Shown here: positions 28,025 to 37,669 of the stretch, piece after piece
Position numbering within the stretch: the stretch's first letter is position 1
Layout: every line of letters starts with the position of its first letter
Assembly: GCF_027322205.1 (NCBI RefSeq)
Contig: NZ_DAHVHY010000002.1
Coordinates: 1 to 48,057, forward strand
DNA from: Acidithiobacillus sp.
GTDB lineage: Bacteria; Pseudomonadota; Gammaproteobacteria; Acidithiobacillales; Acidithiobacillaceae
Direction: 5' to 3'
DNA: 48,057 bases
Position numbers and translations under genes: made by a program
The notes under the pieces: generated by a model
Told to the model about the DNA's origin: nothing
The model's database searches: none
What the model saw: the letters and a program-made list of their open reading frames with translations, nothing else

Positions 28025-28053
28025 TTGACGAATTGGGGGCGTGCTACAATACT
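28025..28053 (+). promoter_or_regulatory. Sigma70 promoter of sqr
   Basis: TTGACG (28025-28030), a 17-base spacer and AATACT (28048-28053) lie in the AT-rich gap before sqr. The leader from about 28060 to the ATG is about 85 bases and holds a hairpin. Confidence 0.5.
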
Positions 28054-28078
28054 TAAGCGAATTTGCAAATTGGGACTC

Positions 28079-28108
28079 GGTAAGCGGAGACAAATGGTGT
28101 GGCTTACC
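28079..28108 (+). other. Hairpin in the sqr 5' leader
   Basis: GGTAAGC (28079-28085) pairs perfectly with GCTTACC (28102-28108) around a 16-base loop. The structure ends about 25 bases before the GAGGAG ribosome site. It is not followed by T residues, so mRNA stability or a regulator site is more likely than termination. Confidence 0.35.
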
Positions 28109-28112
28109 TTGA

Positions 28113-29450
<1,338 letters not shown>

Positions 29451-29472
29451 CCACCTCGTGGTTCCTTGAAAA

Positions 29473-29503
29473 CTACCCCGCCTTGTACGGGGTATGCTTT
29501 TTT
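29473..29503 (+). terminator. Rho-independent terminator of sqr
   Basis: TACCCCG (29474-29480) pairs perfectly with CGGGGTA (29488-29494) around a 7-base loop. TGC and six T residues follow. It lies 24 bases after the sqr stop and is the clearest terminator in the window. Confidence 0.8.
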
Positions 29504-29575
29504 GTAGGTGCGGGAGCGCGGACGGGATATGATCCGGCAAGCATCTGCCGCAGCCTGTGTAGGTTTTGGAGAAAC

Positions 29576-30454
29576 ATGGACGAAAAATTGCAGAAGGTAC
29601 TCGCTCGGTTTGGCCTGGGGTCGCGCCGACTGATGGAGGAGTGGATCGCGGCGGGGCGTGTAGTGGTGAATGGCCAGTCCGCCAAACTGGGTGATCGGGT
29701 GGCGGCACAGGACAAAATTGCCGTTGACGGGGAGGCGTTGCGGATTCCCTCCTGGGTGCGTCCGCGCCTGCGCGTGCTGCGCTACCACAAGCCGGCGGGG
29801 GAGCTCACTACCCGCAATGACCCAGAGGGGCGCCCCACGGTTTTTGATCGCCTGCCACGGTTGCGCGGTAGCCGCTGGATTGCGGTCGGTCGCCTCGACT
29901 ACAACACTGAGGGGTTGCTGCTGCTCACCAATGACGGCGACTTGGCCAATGCGCTGATGCATCCGCGTGCAGGCATCGAGCGGGAATACGCCGTCCGGGT
30001 GATGGGGGCGGTGAGCCCGGAGCAGCAGACCAGCCTGTTACGGGGCGTGGCGTTGGAGGATGGCGAAGCGCGCTTTGTGACCCTGCAAGAAGCCGGTGGT
30101 GAGGGCCTCAATCGCTGGTATCACGTCACTCTGGCCGAAGGGCGCAATCGTGAAGTGAGGCGACTCTTTGAGGCTGTGGGCCTGACGGTGAGTCGCCTGA
30201 TCCGAGTACGCTACGGGGTGGTGGAAATGCCGCGTCTGCTCAAGACAGGTTACTTTGACGAGTTGCCCGACGAAGAGCGCGAAGCCCTGTTCACCAGTGT
30301 GCAGTGGGTCAACCCCGCGACACCGCCTCCCGACAAGGCGGAACGCGGGACAGGAGCGTCAGAATCGCGAAAAAATAACAGTCGGCGGGAAGCCCGACAG
30401 GGGGCATTGCGTGGCCGAACGGGACAGGGGGGACGTCGGGTGGTCCGGGATTAG
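29576..30454 (+). CDS. rluB: Ribosomal large subunit pseudouridine synthase B-like
   Basis: A 292-residue RsuA/RluB-family pseudouridine synthase. An N-terminal S4 RNA-binding domain (KLQKVLARFGLGSRRLMEEWIAAGRVVVNG) is followed by LRYHKPAGELTTRNDPEGRPTVFDRLP. The catalytic motif is AVGRLDYNTEGLLLLTNDG, with the Asp nucleophile. EGRNREVRRLFEAVGLTVSRLIRVRYG also fits. RluB modifies U2605 of 23S rRNA in E. coli. The ATG at 29576 is preceded by GGAG. The C-terminal 45 residues are basic and low-complexity. The endonuclease III-like gene starts 9 bases later. Confidence 0.9.
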   Translation: MDEKLQKVLARFGLGSRRLMEEWIAAGRVVVNGQSAKLGDRVAAQDKIAVDGEALRIPSWVRPRLRVLRYHKPAGELTTRNDPEGRPTVFDRLPRLRGSRWIAVGRLDYNTEGLLLLTNDGDLANALMHPRAGIEREYAVRVMGAVSPEQQTSLLRGVALEDGEARFVTLQEAGGEGLNRWYHVTLAEGRNREVRRLFEAVGLTVSRLIRVRYGVVEMPRLLKTGYFDELPDEEREALFTSVQWVNPATPPPDKAERGTGASESRKNNSRREARQGALRGRTGQGGRRVVRD

Positions 30455-30463
30455 AGGCTGTCG

Positions 30464-31132
30464 ATGCCGGGGGAAAAGGGCTGGTTGGCAGTATTCAGGA
30501 CGTTGGAGGAGACCTTCGGCCCCCAGGAGTGGTGGCCCGCACAGTCGCCCTTTGAGGTCATGGTGGGCGCGATTCTGACCCAGAATACCGCCTGGCGCAA
30601 TGTCGAAAAGGCGATTGCCAACCTGCAGGCGGCCAATGCCCTGAGCGTGGTGGCCATCCTGACACTGTCCGAAAGTGACCTGGCTGAACTGCTCCGGCCA
30701 TCCGGATTTTATCGGATAAAAACCAAACGCCTGCTGGCCTTGTGCCGGTTTCTGGAGGCGCAGGGTGTGGGCGCGGTGCCGGAACAACTCGCCCGGCAGG
30801 CGGCTGGGCCGGAATTGCGGCGGTACTTGCTGGCAGTTCACGGTGTCGGTGAGGAAACGGCAGATTCCATTCTGCTCTATGCCCTGGGCCTCCCGGTTAT
30901 GGTGGTGGACGCTTACACTCGCCGGATTGGGGGGCGCCTGGGTCTGCTGGATGATCATCTTTCCTATACCGAGGTGCAGGCCTGTATCGAGGCCGAGTTG
31001 GAGCCGGGCGACGTGGCAGTACGTAATGCGCTGCATGCGTTGCTGGTTTCTTTGGGTAAGGATTACTGCCGACCCCGACCGCGCTGTGATGCCTGTCCGC
31101 TCCATACATGCTGCGCTTATGCGGCAGAATAG
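30464..31132 (+). CDS. Endonuclease III-like HhH-GPD DNA glycosylase with 4Fe-4S cluster
   Basis: A 222-residue base-excision enzyme. SPFEVMVGAILTQNTAWRNVEKAI replaces the Nth N-terminal motif and is characteristic of the MagIII/HP0602-like subgroup. LRRYLLAVHGVGEETADSILLYALGLPVMVVDAYTRRI contains the helix-hairpin-helix and the catalytic Asp (VVDAYT). The Cys cluster at the C-terminus (CRPRPRCDACPLHTC) binds iron-sulfur. In MagIII the family removes 3-methyladenine; the true lesion here is unknown. Expressed with rluB. Confidence 0.87.
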   Translation: MPGEKGWLAVFRTLEETFGPQEWWPAQSPFEVMVGAILTQNTAWRNVEKAIANLQAANALSVVAILTLSESDLAELLRPSGFYRIKTKRLLALCRFLEAQGVGAVPEQLARQAAGPELRRYLLAVHGVGEETADSILLYALGLPVMVVDAYTRRIGGRLGLLDDHLSYTEVQACIEAELEPGDVAVRNALHALLVSLGKDYCRPRPRCDACPLHTCCAYAAE

Positions 31133-31149
31133 TCCGTTTGTTGTAGCAG

Positions 31150-31285
31150 CGGCCTTTAAGCAGGATAACGGCAACGGCGAGCGAGACGCCGGCAAGAGGA
31201 CGAGGCCGAAGAGCTGATCGGGGTTGATCAGGCCGATTACCGGGCTGGCGGCACTCAGAATGATCGGACCCGCCAGAACAGCCAC
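31150..31285 (-). pseudogene. Possible small membrane protein gene broken by a -1 frameshift
   Basis: A GTG at 31285 follows an AGGAG ribosome site, 19 bases after the glsB stop on the same strand. The frame opens as a hydrophobic helix (VLAGPIILSAASPVIGLINPDQLFGLVL) and then turns into Pro/Ser/Arg-rich nonsense. A -1 shift near 31198 restores a second hydrophobic helix (LAGVSLAVAVILLKG). This looks like a two-helix stress protein inactivated by one base, or a sequencing error. Neither frame stops before the opposite-strand glycosylase gene, which weakens the case. Confidence 0.25.
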
Positions 31286-31304
31286 AGTACTCCTGTGCTC
31301 GGGT

Positions 31305-31565
31305 TTACATCTTTTTGACGAGCTTGATGATACTCAGGAGGATGACCGCGCCGATGAAAGCCACAATGATGGCGCTGATAATACTCGCCCCGAAAAGACC
31401 TGCCAGGCCGAAGAAGACGAGCACGAAGCCGCCGATGAACGCGCCGATGATACCAACGATGATATCTCCGACAATTCCAAAGCCGCGTCCCTTGATCAGC
31501 AGTCCTGCCAGCCAGCCTGCAATGCCGCCAATGATGAGGAAGATGATAATACTCAGTATGGTCAT
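31305..31565 (-). CDS. GlsB/YeaQ/YmgE family stress-response membrane protein
   Basis: An 86-residue small membrane protein with three hydrophobic helices and Gly-rich turns: IGGIAGWLAGLLIKGRGFGIVGDIIVGIIGAFIGGFV. This is the signature of the YeaQ/YmgE (transglycosylase-associated) family induced by acid, salt or stationary phase. The ATG at 31565 starts at the family N-terminus (MTILSIIIFLIIGG). It is downstream of a hypothetical gene on the same strand, with nested inverted repeats between them. Confidence 0.85.
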   Translation of the reverse strand: MTILSIIIFLIIGGIAGWLAGLLIKGRGFGIVGDIIVGIIGAFIGGFVLVFFGLAGLFGASIISAIIVAFIGAVILLSIIKLVKKM

Positions 31566-31614
31566 GGTGTAGTTACCTGTGGTAGGGGTACGAAACGCAA
31601 GGATAACAAATTCC

Positions 31615-31675
31615 ACGGTTATTGTCGGGGCCGTCGACAATCGGCTTCCGGTATCCCGCAGCCCTCAATAACCGT
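31615..31675. repeat. Nested inverted repeats between the hypothetical gene and glsB
   Basis: ACGGTTATTG (31615-31624) is perfectly inverted as CAATAACCGT (31666-31675). Inside it, ATTGTCG (31621-31627) pairs with CGACAAT (31635-31641) around 7 bases, sharing four bases with the outer arm. The two structures are mutually exclusive, like a switch. No T-run follows on either strand. Confidence 0.45.
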
Positions 31676-31687
31676 CCAAATCGGAAG

Positions 31688-31960
31688 TTACTCGACGACA
31701 ACTTCCAGCGCACCGACATCCAGCAATGCGGCCTCCGCCATCGCCGACTCCTTCTCATCAAAACCATAAAATTCGCAGGAAACGACGTCATTTTCTGCGA
31801 AAACGGCATGCTTCAGGTGAACTTGCTGCTGTAGTATTTTGCGTAATACGTCATCGTAATCCGCACGATCCGGATGGTTTTCCATCAGCGCCTTCCTGAT
31901 ACTGGAAAATCCCTCTCTGACGGCATGCTCATCACTAAATAAAACTTTTATGGCAAACAT
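31688..31960 (-). CDS. Hypothetical 90-residue acidic protein
   Basis: I do not recognise this protein. It is soluble and acidic, with alternating strands and helices (MFAIKVLFSDEHAVREGFSSIRKAL...VVSCEFYGFDEKESAMAEAALLDVGALEVVVE). AAGGG lies five bases before the ATG, which supports translation. It stands between hdeD and glsB, both on the same strand and both of stress families, so a role in acid or general stress is possible by context only. Confidence 0.6.
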   Translation of the reverse strand: MFAIKVLFSDEHAVREGFSSIRKALMENHPDRADYDDVLRKILQQQVHLKHAVFAENDVVSCEFYGFDEKESAMAEAALLDVGALEVVVE

Positions 31961-32127
31961 AAGATCCCTTTTGTTTTTTCCTCATCATAAGCGCGCCCAG
32001 TGTACCACGCATCGCAGCAACACCACATTGACGGGTATTACCGTGATGGTCATGGCGAGAATGTGCGGGTTGTCGCTTTTGCCGGAGCTGCTATGCACCT
32101 GCATCGGCGTATGAGCGCCATCCATTG

Positions 32128-32685
32128 TTATTTGTTATCTCCAGATACAACATTACGGAGCATCAGCAAAATGATGCCATCAAAAATCAGATTTACGCCC
32201 ACAAAGATGCCGACCAGAATGAGCGAGCCCTGCGGCCAGGTGACAAAAAACAGAATGGCTATGGCAATATCGATCACCCCGCTGAAAATAAACCACCCCC
32301 GTCCGTGGCTGGCGTGGGCGTTGGATTGAGTGAAGTTGCGGTAGGCATCCATGACGAAATAAAGGATGAACATCAGACCGATGGCAGCGATGCCGGCGTT
32401 GGGCAGCGCAATCATGACGCCGCCGGTGGCGAACAGAAGCACCGGCTTAAGCCAGTCCGCCAACTGATGCTGGTGCATCTGATAACTGTGGGTGAACCAG
32501 GTGAACCCGGCAATGATCAATATGGCGGCCAGCACCCCATCGGTTGCGGCAGACAGAATGACCGGACTCAGTAGCCCGAATATGCCTATAATTATCAGTA
32601 TGATGGCAATCGGCAGGAGGTGTTTGCCGAACATTTTGCGTTCAGCCTCGACGATAGTGGGGAGGTCAGGTATCTGATTATTCAT
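32128..32685 (-). CDS. hdeD: HdeD family acid-resistance membrane protein
   Basis: A 185-residue protein with six hydrophobic helices in the repeating DUF308 pattern (LLPIAIILIIIGIFGLLSP, LAAILIIAGFTWF, LIFDGIILLML), matching HdeD. E. coli HdeD contributes to acid resistance at high cell density. It begins 12 bases after the glycogen phosphorylase stop, with AGGATAAC before the ATG. It is therefore the last gene of the glycolytic operon, tying reserve-carbon use to acid stress. Confidence 0.85.
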   Translation of the reverse strand: MNNQIPDLPTIVEAERKMFGKHLLPIAIILIIIGIFGLLSPVILSAATDGVLAAILIIAGFTWFTHSYQMHQHQLADWLKPVLLFATGGVMIALPNAGIAAIGLMFILYFVMDAYRNFTQSNAHASHGRGWFIFSGVIDIAIAILFFVTWPQGSLILVGIFVGVNLIFDGIILLMLRNVVSGDNK

Positions 32686-32697
32686 GAAGTTATCCTC

Positions 32698-35223
32698 TCA
32701 GCGATACCAGAGTATCTCGGTGCTTTCCATGGGCACCAAACATCCTTCGCGATGCGGAATGATCCTTGGCGTGAAACTTTCGACTGCACTGTTGGCCGAT
32801 ACTGCACAAGTGTAATTGTAGCTGTTGATGGCCCCAGTTAACGCGTCTCCGCGCGTCATTGCATAGATTTCAGGACTGTGTTCTCCGTTGCCATTGGCAA
32901 ACAGTTGTACTGCCACAGCGTCAGCGTCGAGATCGTCCAGATACACATGCACCTGAAAATGATGCGAGTCTGCGTCACTTTGTACATCCAACTCGCCAAA
33001 ATGCAGGCTTTGCCAGTGTTGGTGGATATCATGTCGCCATTGGCAGATGCCTTCAACGGTGGCGCGTTCGCTACGCGCGGCGAGCAGGCGCGCGGCCGGT
33101 GTATAGAGGGTTGACACGTATTCCTGCAACATCCGGTTGCTGCTGAATTGCGGGGTCAGGCGACTCATGCTCTCGCGGATTTTGGCGACCCAACCGCAGG
33201 GGCAGCCGTTGGCATCGCGCCGGTGGTAAAAGAGGGGTACGACTTCTTCTTCCAGCAGACGGTAGAGCTGTTGCGCTTCCTGCTGATCCCATTCCAGATT
33301 GGTATCGTGTTCCTGGCGGTCGCCTAACGCCCAGCCGGTCTCCGGACCATAGGCTTCGGCCCACCAGCCATCCAGTTCCGAGAGGTTGAGGCCGCCGTTG
33401 ACCAGCACTTTCATGCCGCTGGTGCCGCTGGCTTCCCAGGGGCGACGCGGGGTATTGATCCACAAGTCGACTCCCTGCACCAGATGTTCGGCCACCAGCA
33501 TGTCATAGTCGGCGATGAAGACCATGCGTCCAGCCAGGTCGGGATGTTGGTGAATAAACTGGGTCCATTGCTGAATCATGGCCTTACCGGCAGTATCCTT
33601 GGGATGTGCCTTGCCCGCGATTAGCAGTTGTACGGGATAGTGCGGGTTGTTCAACAGACGGTAGAGGCGATCAGGGTCGGTCAATAACATATTGGGACGC
33701 TTATAGGCGGTAAAGCGGCGGGCGAAACCGATGGTCAGGGTATTGGGGTCGAATGCTGTTTTAGCGTCTTCACAATCCTGATCGGAAGCATGCGCTGCCG
33801 CCAGTTGTTTTTGCAGGCGTTGCCGGGCGAAGCGGATCACCTGCTGGCGCGCGGTGCTGCGCAGTTGCCAGAGAGACTCATCGGAGACCAGGCGAAAGTC
33901 GGCCTCGATATCTTTTAAGCCCCCCAGCCAGCGGGCCTTGCCGCAGCGGTTGGTCCATAAGGCGTCGGCTTCGGCGGAATCCCAGGAGGGCATATGAACG
34001 CCGTTGGTGACATGAATGACGGGGACTTCGTCCTCGGGCCAGCGTGGGAACAAAGGCTGGAATAAATGACGGCTGACGGCCCCATGCAGGTGACTGACAC
34101 CATTGACGATCAGGCTGCCGTGAATGGCGAGCCACGCCATGTTGAAGGGTTCGCGGGTATCTTCGGGGTTCTCCCGGCCAAGAGCGAGGATGGTCTCCAC
34201 ACCCACGCCGAAAGCCTCGGGGGCACCGGCGATGTAACGTGTCAGCAGTTCTGGCGGGAAGCGGTCGAAACCGGCAGCGACTGGGGTATGCGTGGTAAAG
34301 ATATTGCCGGCACGGGTGGCGGTGAGTGCACAAGGGAAGTCGGTACCATGATCCTGCGTGTGGCTGTAGGCACGGGCGAGAATGGCGAAGGCGGCGTGCC
34401 CTTCATTGAGGTGACAGATGTCCGGCTGAATACCCAAGCGGCGCAACAGCATCCAGCCGCCGATGCCCAGACAGATTTCTTGTTGCAGGCGGTTCTCGGG
34501 GCCGCCACCGTAGAGTTCGGCGGTGATACCACGATCGGCAGGGGTATTGAGAGGGTCGTTGCTGTCGAGCAGGTAGAGGATGACACGACCCACTTGCGCC
34601 TGCCAGGCGCGCAGGATGACTTTGCGGCCCGGGAACGGCAATTCCAGGCGGAGCCACTCGCCTTCGGCATCGCGTACCGGGGTGACTGGCATCTGGGTGG
34701 GATCATTGTAAGGATAGAGTTCGATCTGGCGACCGCAATCGTCGAGACTCTGGCGAAAATAACCCTGCTGCCAGAGCAGGCCAATACCGAGGAGGGGGAT
34801 ACCGAGATCGCTGGCGGTTTTGAGGCAGTCACCGGCGAGGATGCCCAGACCACCCGAATAGATGGGCAAGGACTCGGAGAGGCCAAACTCCATGCTGAAA
34901 TAAGCCACCTGGCTGAAGGGCGGGTGGGGATAGGTTTTGCTGAACCAGCCTTTTTGGGTGAGGTGCCCGCGGTGCTCGCTGACGAACGTATTGAGCATGG
35001 CGATAAAATCTTTGTCCTGGGCCAGACGCTGAAGTGTGTCGCCCCCGATATTTTGCAGAATGAGCCAGGGATTCCTGGTATCTTCCCAGAGTTCTGGAGC
35101 AACGTGTTGCCAGAGATTGTCTGTAGCATGACTCCAGGACCAGCGCAGGTCGAGGGCGAGTTCGGCCAGACCCGCCAGGGATTCCGGGAGTTGAGGGAGC
35201 AGATAACAAGGTGCGATGGTCAC
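32698..35223 (-). CDS. glgP: Alpha-glucan (glycogen) phosphorylase, short form
   Basis: About 842 residues, in the shorter Thermotoga-like phosphorylase class. It releases glucose-1-phosphate from glycogen using pyridoxal phosphate. Visible motifs: YFSMEFGLSESLPIYSGGLGILAGDCLKTASDLGIP, HLNEGHAAFA, FTTHTPVAAGFDRF, HVTNGVHMPSW, FARRFTAYKRPNMLL, GKAHPKDTAGK and the PLP-phosphate region INTPRRPWEASGTSGMKVLVNGGLNLSELDGWW. I choose the GTG at 35223, preceded by GGAGAA at five bases. The longer frame to 35301 overlaps the dehydrogenase and has no site. Thirteen bases follow the dehydrogenase stop. Confidence 0.93.
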   Translation of the reverse strand: MTIAPCYLLPQLPESLAGLAELALDLRWSWSHATDNLWQHVAPELWEDTRNPWLILQNIGGDTLQRLAQDKDFIAMLNTFVSEHRGHLTQKGWFSKTYPHPPFSQVAYFSMEFGLSESLPIYSGGLGILAGDCLKTASDLGIPLLGIGLLWQQGYFRQSLDDCGRQIELYPYNDPTQMPVTPVRDAEGEWLRLELPFPGRKVILRAWQAQVGRVILYLLDSNDPLNTPADRGITAELYGGGPENRLQQEICLGIGGWMLLRRLGIQPDICHLNEGHAAFAILARAYSHTQDHGTDFPCALTATRAGNIFTTHTPVAAGFDRFPPELLTRYIAGAPEAFGVGVETILALGRENPEDTREPFNMAWLAIHGSLIVNGVSHLHGAVSRHLFQPLFPRWPEDEVPVIHVTNGVHMPSWDSAEADALWTNRCGKARWLGGLKDIEADFRLVSDESLWQLRSTARQQVIRFARQRLQKQLAAAHASDQDCEDAKTAFDPNTLTIGFARRFTAYKRPNMLLTDPDRLYRLLNNPHYPVQLLIAGKAHPKDTAGKAMIQQWTQFIHQHPDLAGRMVFIADYDMLVAEHLVQGVDLWINTPRRPWEASGTSGMKVLVNGGLNLSELDGWWAEAYGPETGWALGDRQEHDTNLEWDQQEAQQLYRLLEEEVVPLFYHRRDANGCPCGWVAKIRESMSRLTPQFSSNRMLQEYVSTLYTPAARLLAARSERATVEGICQWRHDIHQHWQSLHFGELDVQSDADSHHFQVHVYLDDLDADAVAVQLFANGNGEHSPEIYAMTRGDALTGAINSYNYTCAVSANSAVESFTPRIIPHREGCLVPMESTEILWYR

Positions 35224-35236
35224 AAAATTCTCCGGT

Positions 35237-36241
35237 TCAATAGGCAGAGCGGCGCGTGGTGACGTGGTTGGGACTATCCCTACCGGTGCTGTAGTCGTCA
35301 AGGTTCTGAATCGTGGTGTCCGCGATGGTTTTTAGTGCCTCACGGGTGAAAAAGGCCTGATGGCCCGTGATGACGACATTGGGAAAAGTGAGCAGCCGTT
35401 CGAAGCTGTCATCGCAGATAATGTCGTCGCAGTGGTCCTTGAAGTACAGATCAGCCTCCTCTTCATAGACATCCAAACCCACCGCACCCAGGTGACGGCT
35501 CTTGAGCGCGACGATGAGTGCAGCCGTGTCAATAAGCGAACCGCGGCTGGTATTGATGAGCATGGCGCCTTCGGGCATCCGGGCGAAGCGTTCTGCATTC
35601 ATGAGATGCCGGGTTTCCGGAAGAAGTGGTATGTGGAGGCTGACGATCCGGCTTTTGGCGAGTAATTCTTCCAGAGAAACATAAGCGACTCCCAGTTCCT
35701 GACAGTCAGGATTGGGGGCGGTGTCATAGGCCAGCAAGTGACAGCCCATGCCATGGAGGATCCGGGCCAGTGCGGTGCCAATTCTGCCGGTGCCGACAAT
35801 GCCTACGGTCTTGCCGTGCATGTCAAAACCCAGCAAACCGTCGAGGAGGAAGTTGCCGTCGCGCACCCGGTTATAGGCTTTATGCAGATGCCGGTTCAGG
35901 GTCAGCATGAGGCCGACCGCATATTCGGCGACCGCACAGGGAGAATAATCCCGCACCCGCATGACGATAATGCCCTGCTTTTCCGCGGCTGGGATATCGA
36001 CATGGTTGAACCCGGTGCTGCGCAATACCAGCAGCTTTGTCCCCAGATGCGCTATGGTTTCCAGAGCTTTTGCATCCAGCGTGTCATCGACAAACGGGCA
36101 GAGGGCGGGATAGCCTTGGGCAATAAAGGCGGTCTCGGCATTTAATGTCGTCTCGATGAAGACCAGTTCGTGGCGCCCGTTGTTGGCGGTACTGAGGAAT
36201 TGTTGATCATAGGGGCGAGCACTGGTGACTAAGCAACGCAT
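35237..36241 (-). CDS. D-lactate dehydrogenase-like 2-hydroxyacid dehydrogenase
   Basis: A 334-residue NAD-dependent D-2-hydroxyacid dehydrogenase, most like fermentative LdhA. The cofactor motif is TVGIVGTGRIGTALARILHGMG. RSTGFNHVDIPAAEKQGI, VAEYAVGLMLTLNR, LINTSRGSLIDTAAL (substrate Arg), GLDVYEEEADLYF and the catalytic His in ITGHQAFFTREAL all match the LdhA subgroup. It would reduce pyruvate to D-lactate. AAAGGAG precedes the ATG at 36241. It lies 22 bases after eno and 13 before glgP, in one operon. Confidence 0.87.
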   Translation of the reverse strand: MRCLVTSARPYDQQFLSTANNGRHELVFIETTLNAETAFIAQGYPALCPFVDDTLDAKALETIAHLGTKLLVLRSTGFNHVDIPAAEKQGIIVMRVRDYSPCAVAEYAVGLMLTLNRHLHKAYNRVRDGNFLLDGLLGFDMHGKTVGIVGTGRIGTALARILHGMGCHLLAYDTAPNPDCQELGVAYVSLEELLAKSRIVSLHIPLLPETRHLMNAERFARMPEGAMLINTSRGSLIDTAALIVALKSRHLGAVGLDVYEEEADLYFKDHCDDIICDDSFERLLTFPNVVITGHQAFFTREALKTIADTTIQNLDDYSTGRDSPNHVTTRRSAY

Positions 36242-36263
36242 GATTTCTCTCCTTTGAACGCTA

Positions 36264-37559
36264 TCAGAAACGGACCGGTCTGCAAAACGCGTGTTTACCA
36301 GCAAAACTGGCGGCGGTGCCTAGTTCTTCTTCGATACGCAGCAACTGGTTGTACTTGGCCACCCGTTCGCCACGCGCCGGAGCACCCGACTTCAGATGCC
36401 CCGTATCCAGGGCGACGGTGAGGTCGGCGATGAAATCATCGGTGGTTTCGCCGGAGCGATGCGAGACAAAGGCCCCCCAGCCGTGATATTGCGCCAGCCG
36501 TGTGGCGGTGATGGTCTCGGTCACCGTACCGATCTGATTGAGTTTGATGAGGGTGGCGTTGGCAATATTGTCTTCCATGGCGCGGGCGATGATTTTGGGG
36601 TTGGTGCAGAAGATGTCGTCGCCGACCAGTTCGATGACGCCGCCGAGCCTTTCATTCAGCAACTTCCAGCTCTCCCAGTCGTTTTCGGCGAGACCATCTT
36701 CAAGCAGGACCACAGGGTAGTTACGGACGATCTCTTCGTAGTAGGCCACCATCTCGGCACTGCTGATGGCACGCTTCTCGGTGCGTAGCTGGTAGGTGCC
36801 ATCCTTGAAGAACTCCGAGGAAGCGGGGTCGATGGCGATGCCGGCGTCCCGGCCTGGTTCAAAGCCCGCCTTACGGATGGCGTCCAGCAACAAATCATAG
36901 GATTCATGGTTGGAGGACACCATCGGCGCAAAACCGCCTTCATCACCGATGCCGACCGAGAGATGTTTTCCCAGCAGAACAGATTGCAGGGCATGGTAGA
37001 TTTCCGCCCCCCAGCGCAGGGCTTCACGGAAATTGCCGGCACCGTAGGGTACCAGCATGCATTCCTGGAAGTCGGCGCCTTGCCAGTGGGCATGCACGCC
37101 ACCATTGAGCACATTGAAGCAGGGGACGGGCAGACGGGTGGCACCCGGGCCGCCCAGATAGGCATAGAGGGGCAGATCGCTGTAATCAGCGGCAGCACGG
37201 GCACAGGCCATGGAAACGCCGAGCAGAGCATTGGCGCCCAGCCGACTTTTGTTGTCGGTGCCGTCCAGGCCGATGAGGGTGTCGTCGATGGCCTTTTGTT
37301 CCCGGACATCCAGATCCTGCAGGTCCGGGGCGACGATTTCTTCAATATTCCGAATGACTTTTTCTACACCCTTGCCGCCATAGCGGTGAGCATCGCCGTC
37401 GCGCAGCTCGACGGCTTCCTTGCTGCCGGTGGAGGCGCCGGAAGGTACTGCCGCGCGGGCGCGGGTACCATCGACCAGGAATACTTCCACTTCCACCGTG
37501 GGATTCCCTCGTGAGTCCAAAATTTCGCGGGCGATGATGTCTTCAATACGGCTGTCCAT
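36264..37559 (-). CDS. eno: Enolase
   Basis: A 431-residue enzyme interconverting 2-phosphoglycerate and phosphoenolpyruvate. Motifs: REILDSRGNPTVEVEV, VPSGASTGSKEAVELRDGD, PCFNVLNGGVHAHWQGADFQE, GDEGGFAP, LLEDGLAENDWESWKLL, VGDDIFCTN and SHRSGETTDDFIADL, with metal ligands in place. The more usual form NGGxHA(D/N)N is altered to HAHWQGADFQ, a variant of the bacterial loop. CAGGAG before the ATG is shared with the stop of a 32-codon ORF. In the operon between the aldolase and the lactate dehydrogenase. Confidence 0.96.
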   Translation of the reverse strand: MDSRIEDIIAREILDSRGNPTVEVEVFLVDGTRARAAVPSGASTGSKEAVELRDGDAHRYGGKGVEKVIRNIEEIVAPDLQDLDVREQKAIDDTLIGLDGTDNKSRLGANALLGVSMACARAAADYSDLPLYAYLGGPGATRLPVPCFNVLNGGVHAHWQGADFQECMLVPYGAGNFREALRWGAEIYHALQSVLLGKHLSVGIGDEGGFAPMVSSNHESYDLLLDAIRKAGFEPGRDAGIAIDPASSEFFKDGTYQLRTEKRAISSAEMVAYYEEIVRNYPVVLLEDGLAENDWESWKLLNERLGGVIELVGDDIFCTNPKIIARAMEDNIANATLIKLNQIGTVTETITATRLAQYHGWGAFVSHRSGETTDDFIADLTVALDTGHLKSGAPARGERVAKYNQLLRIEEELGTAASFAGKHAFCRPVRF

Positions 37560-37570
37560 AAATGCTCCTG

Positions 37571-37669
37571 TCAGTGGGAGGCGGCTTGCTCCAGACGAAT
37601 AATCTCTAAACGGTTGGTACCACCGGGAGTGCAGACGATTTTGCTGCGCTGCGCAGTCAGTTTCATCAT
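37571..37669 (-). CDS. 32-codon ORF coupled to fba and eno; possible pyruvate kinase remnant
   Basis: The frame begins with ATG inside the fba stop (ATGATGA overlap) and stops 11 bases before the eno ATG, filling the gap. It reads MMKLTAQRSKIVCTPGGTNR and then 12 more residues ending QAASH. The KIVCT stretch at residues 10-14 resembles the start of pyruvate kinase (RxKIVxTxGP). Either it is the truncated 5' end of a pyk gene, or a small coupled peptide. The match is only a few residues, so the origin is uncertain. Confidence 0.4.
   Translation of the reverse strand: MMKLTAQRSKIVCTPGGTNRLEIIRLEQAASH

Noticed and set aside
30359-31285. 308-codon minus-strand open frame beginning at the GTG at 31285
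   Set aside because: Most of it is antisense to rluB and the glycosylase. Only its first 40-50 codons look like a gene, listed separately as a possible broken small gene.
34066-35262. 398-codon plus-strand open frame
   Set aside because: It lies wholly antisense to glycogen phosphorylase, whose motifs are complete. The translation has no recognisable domain.
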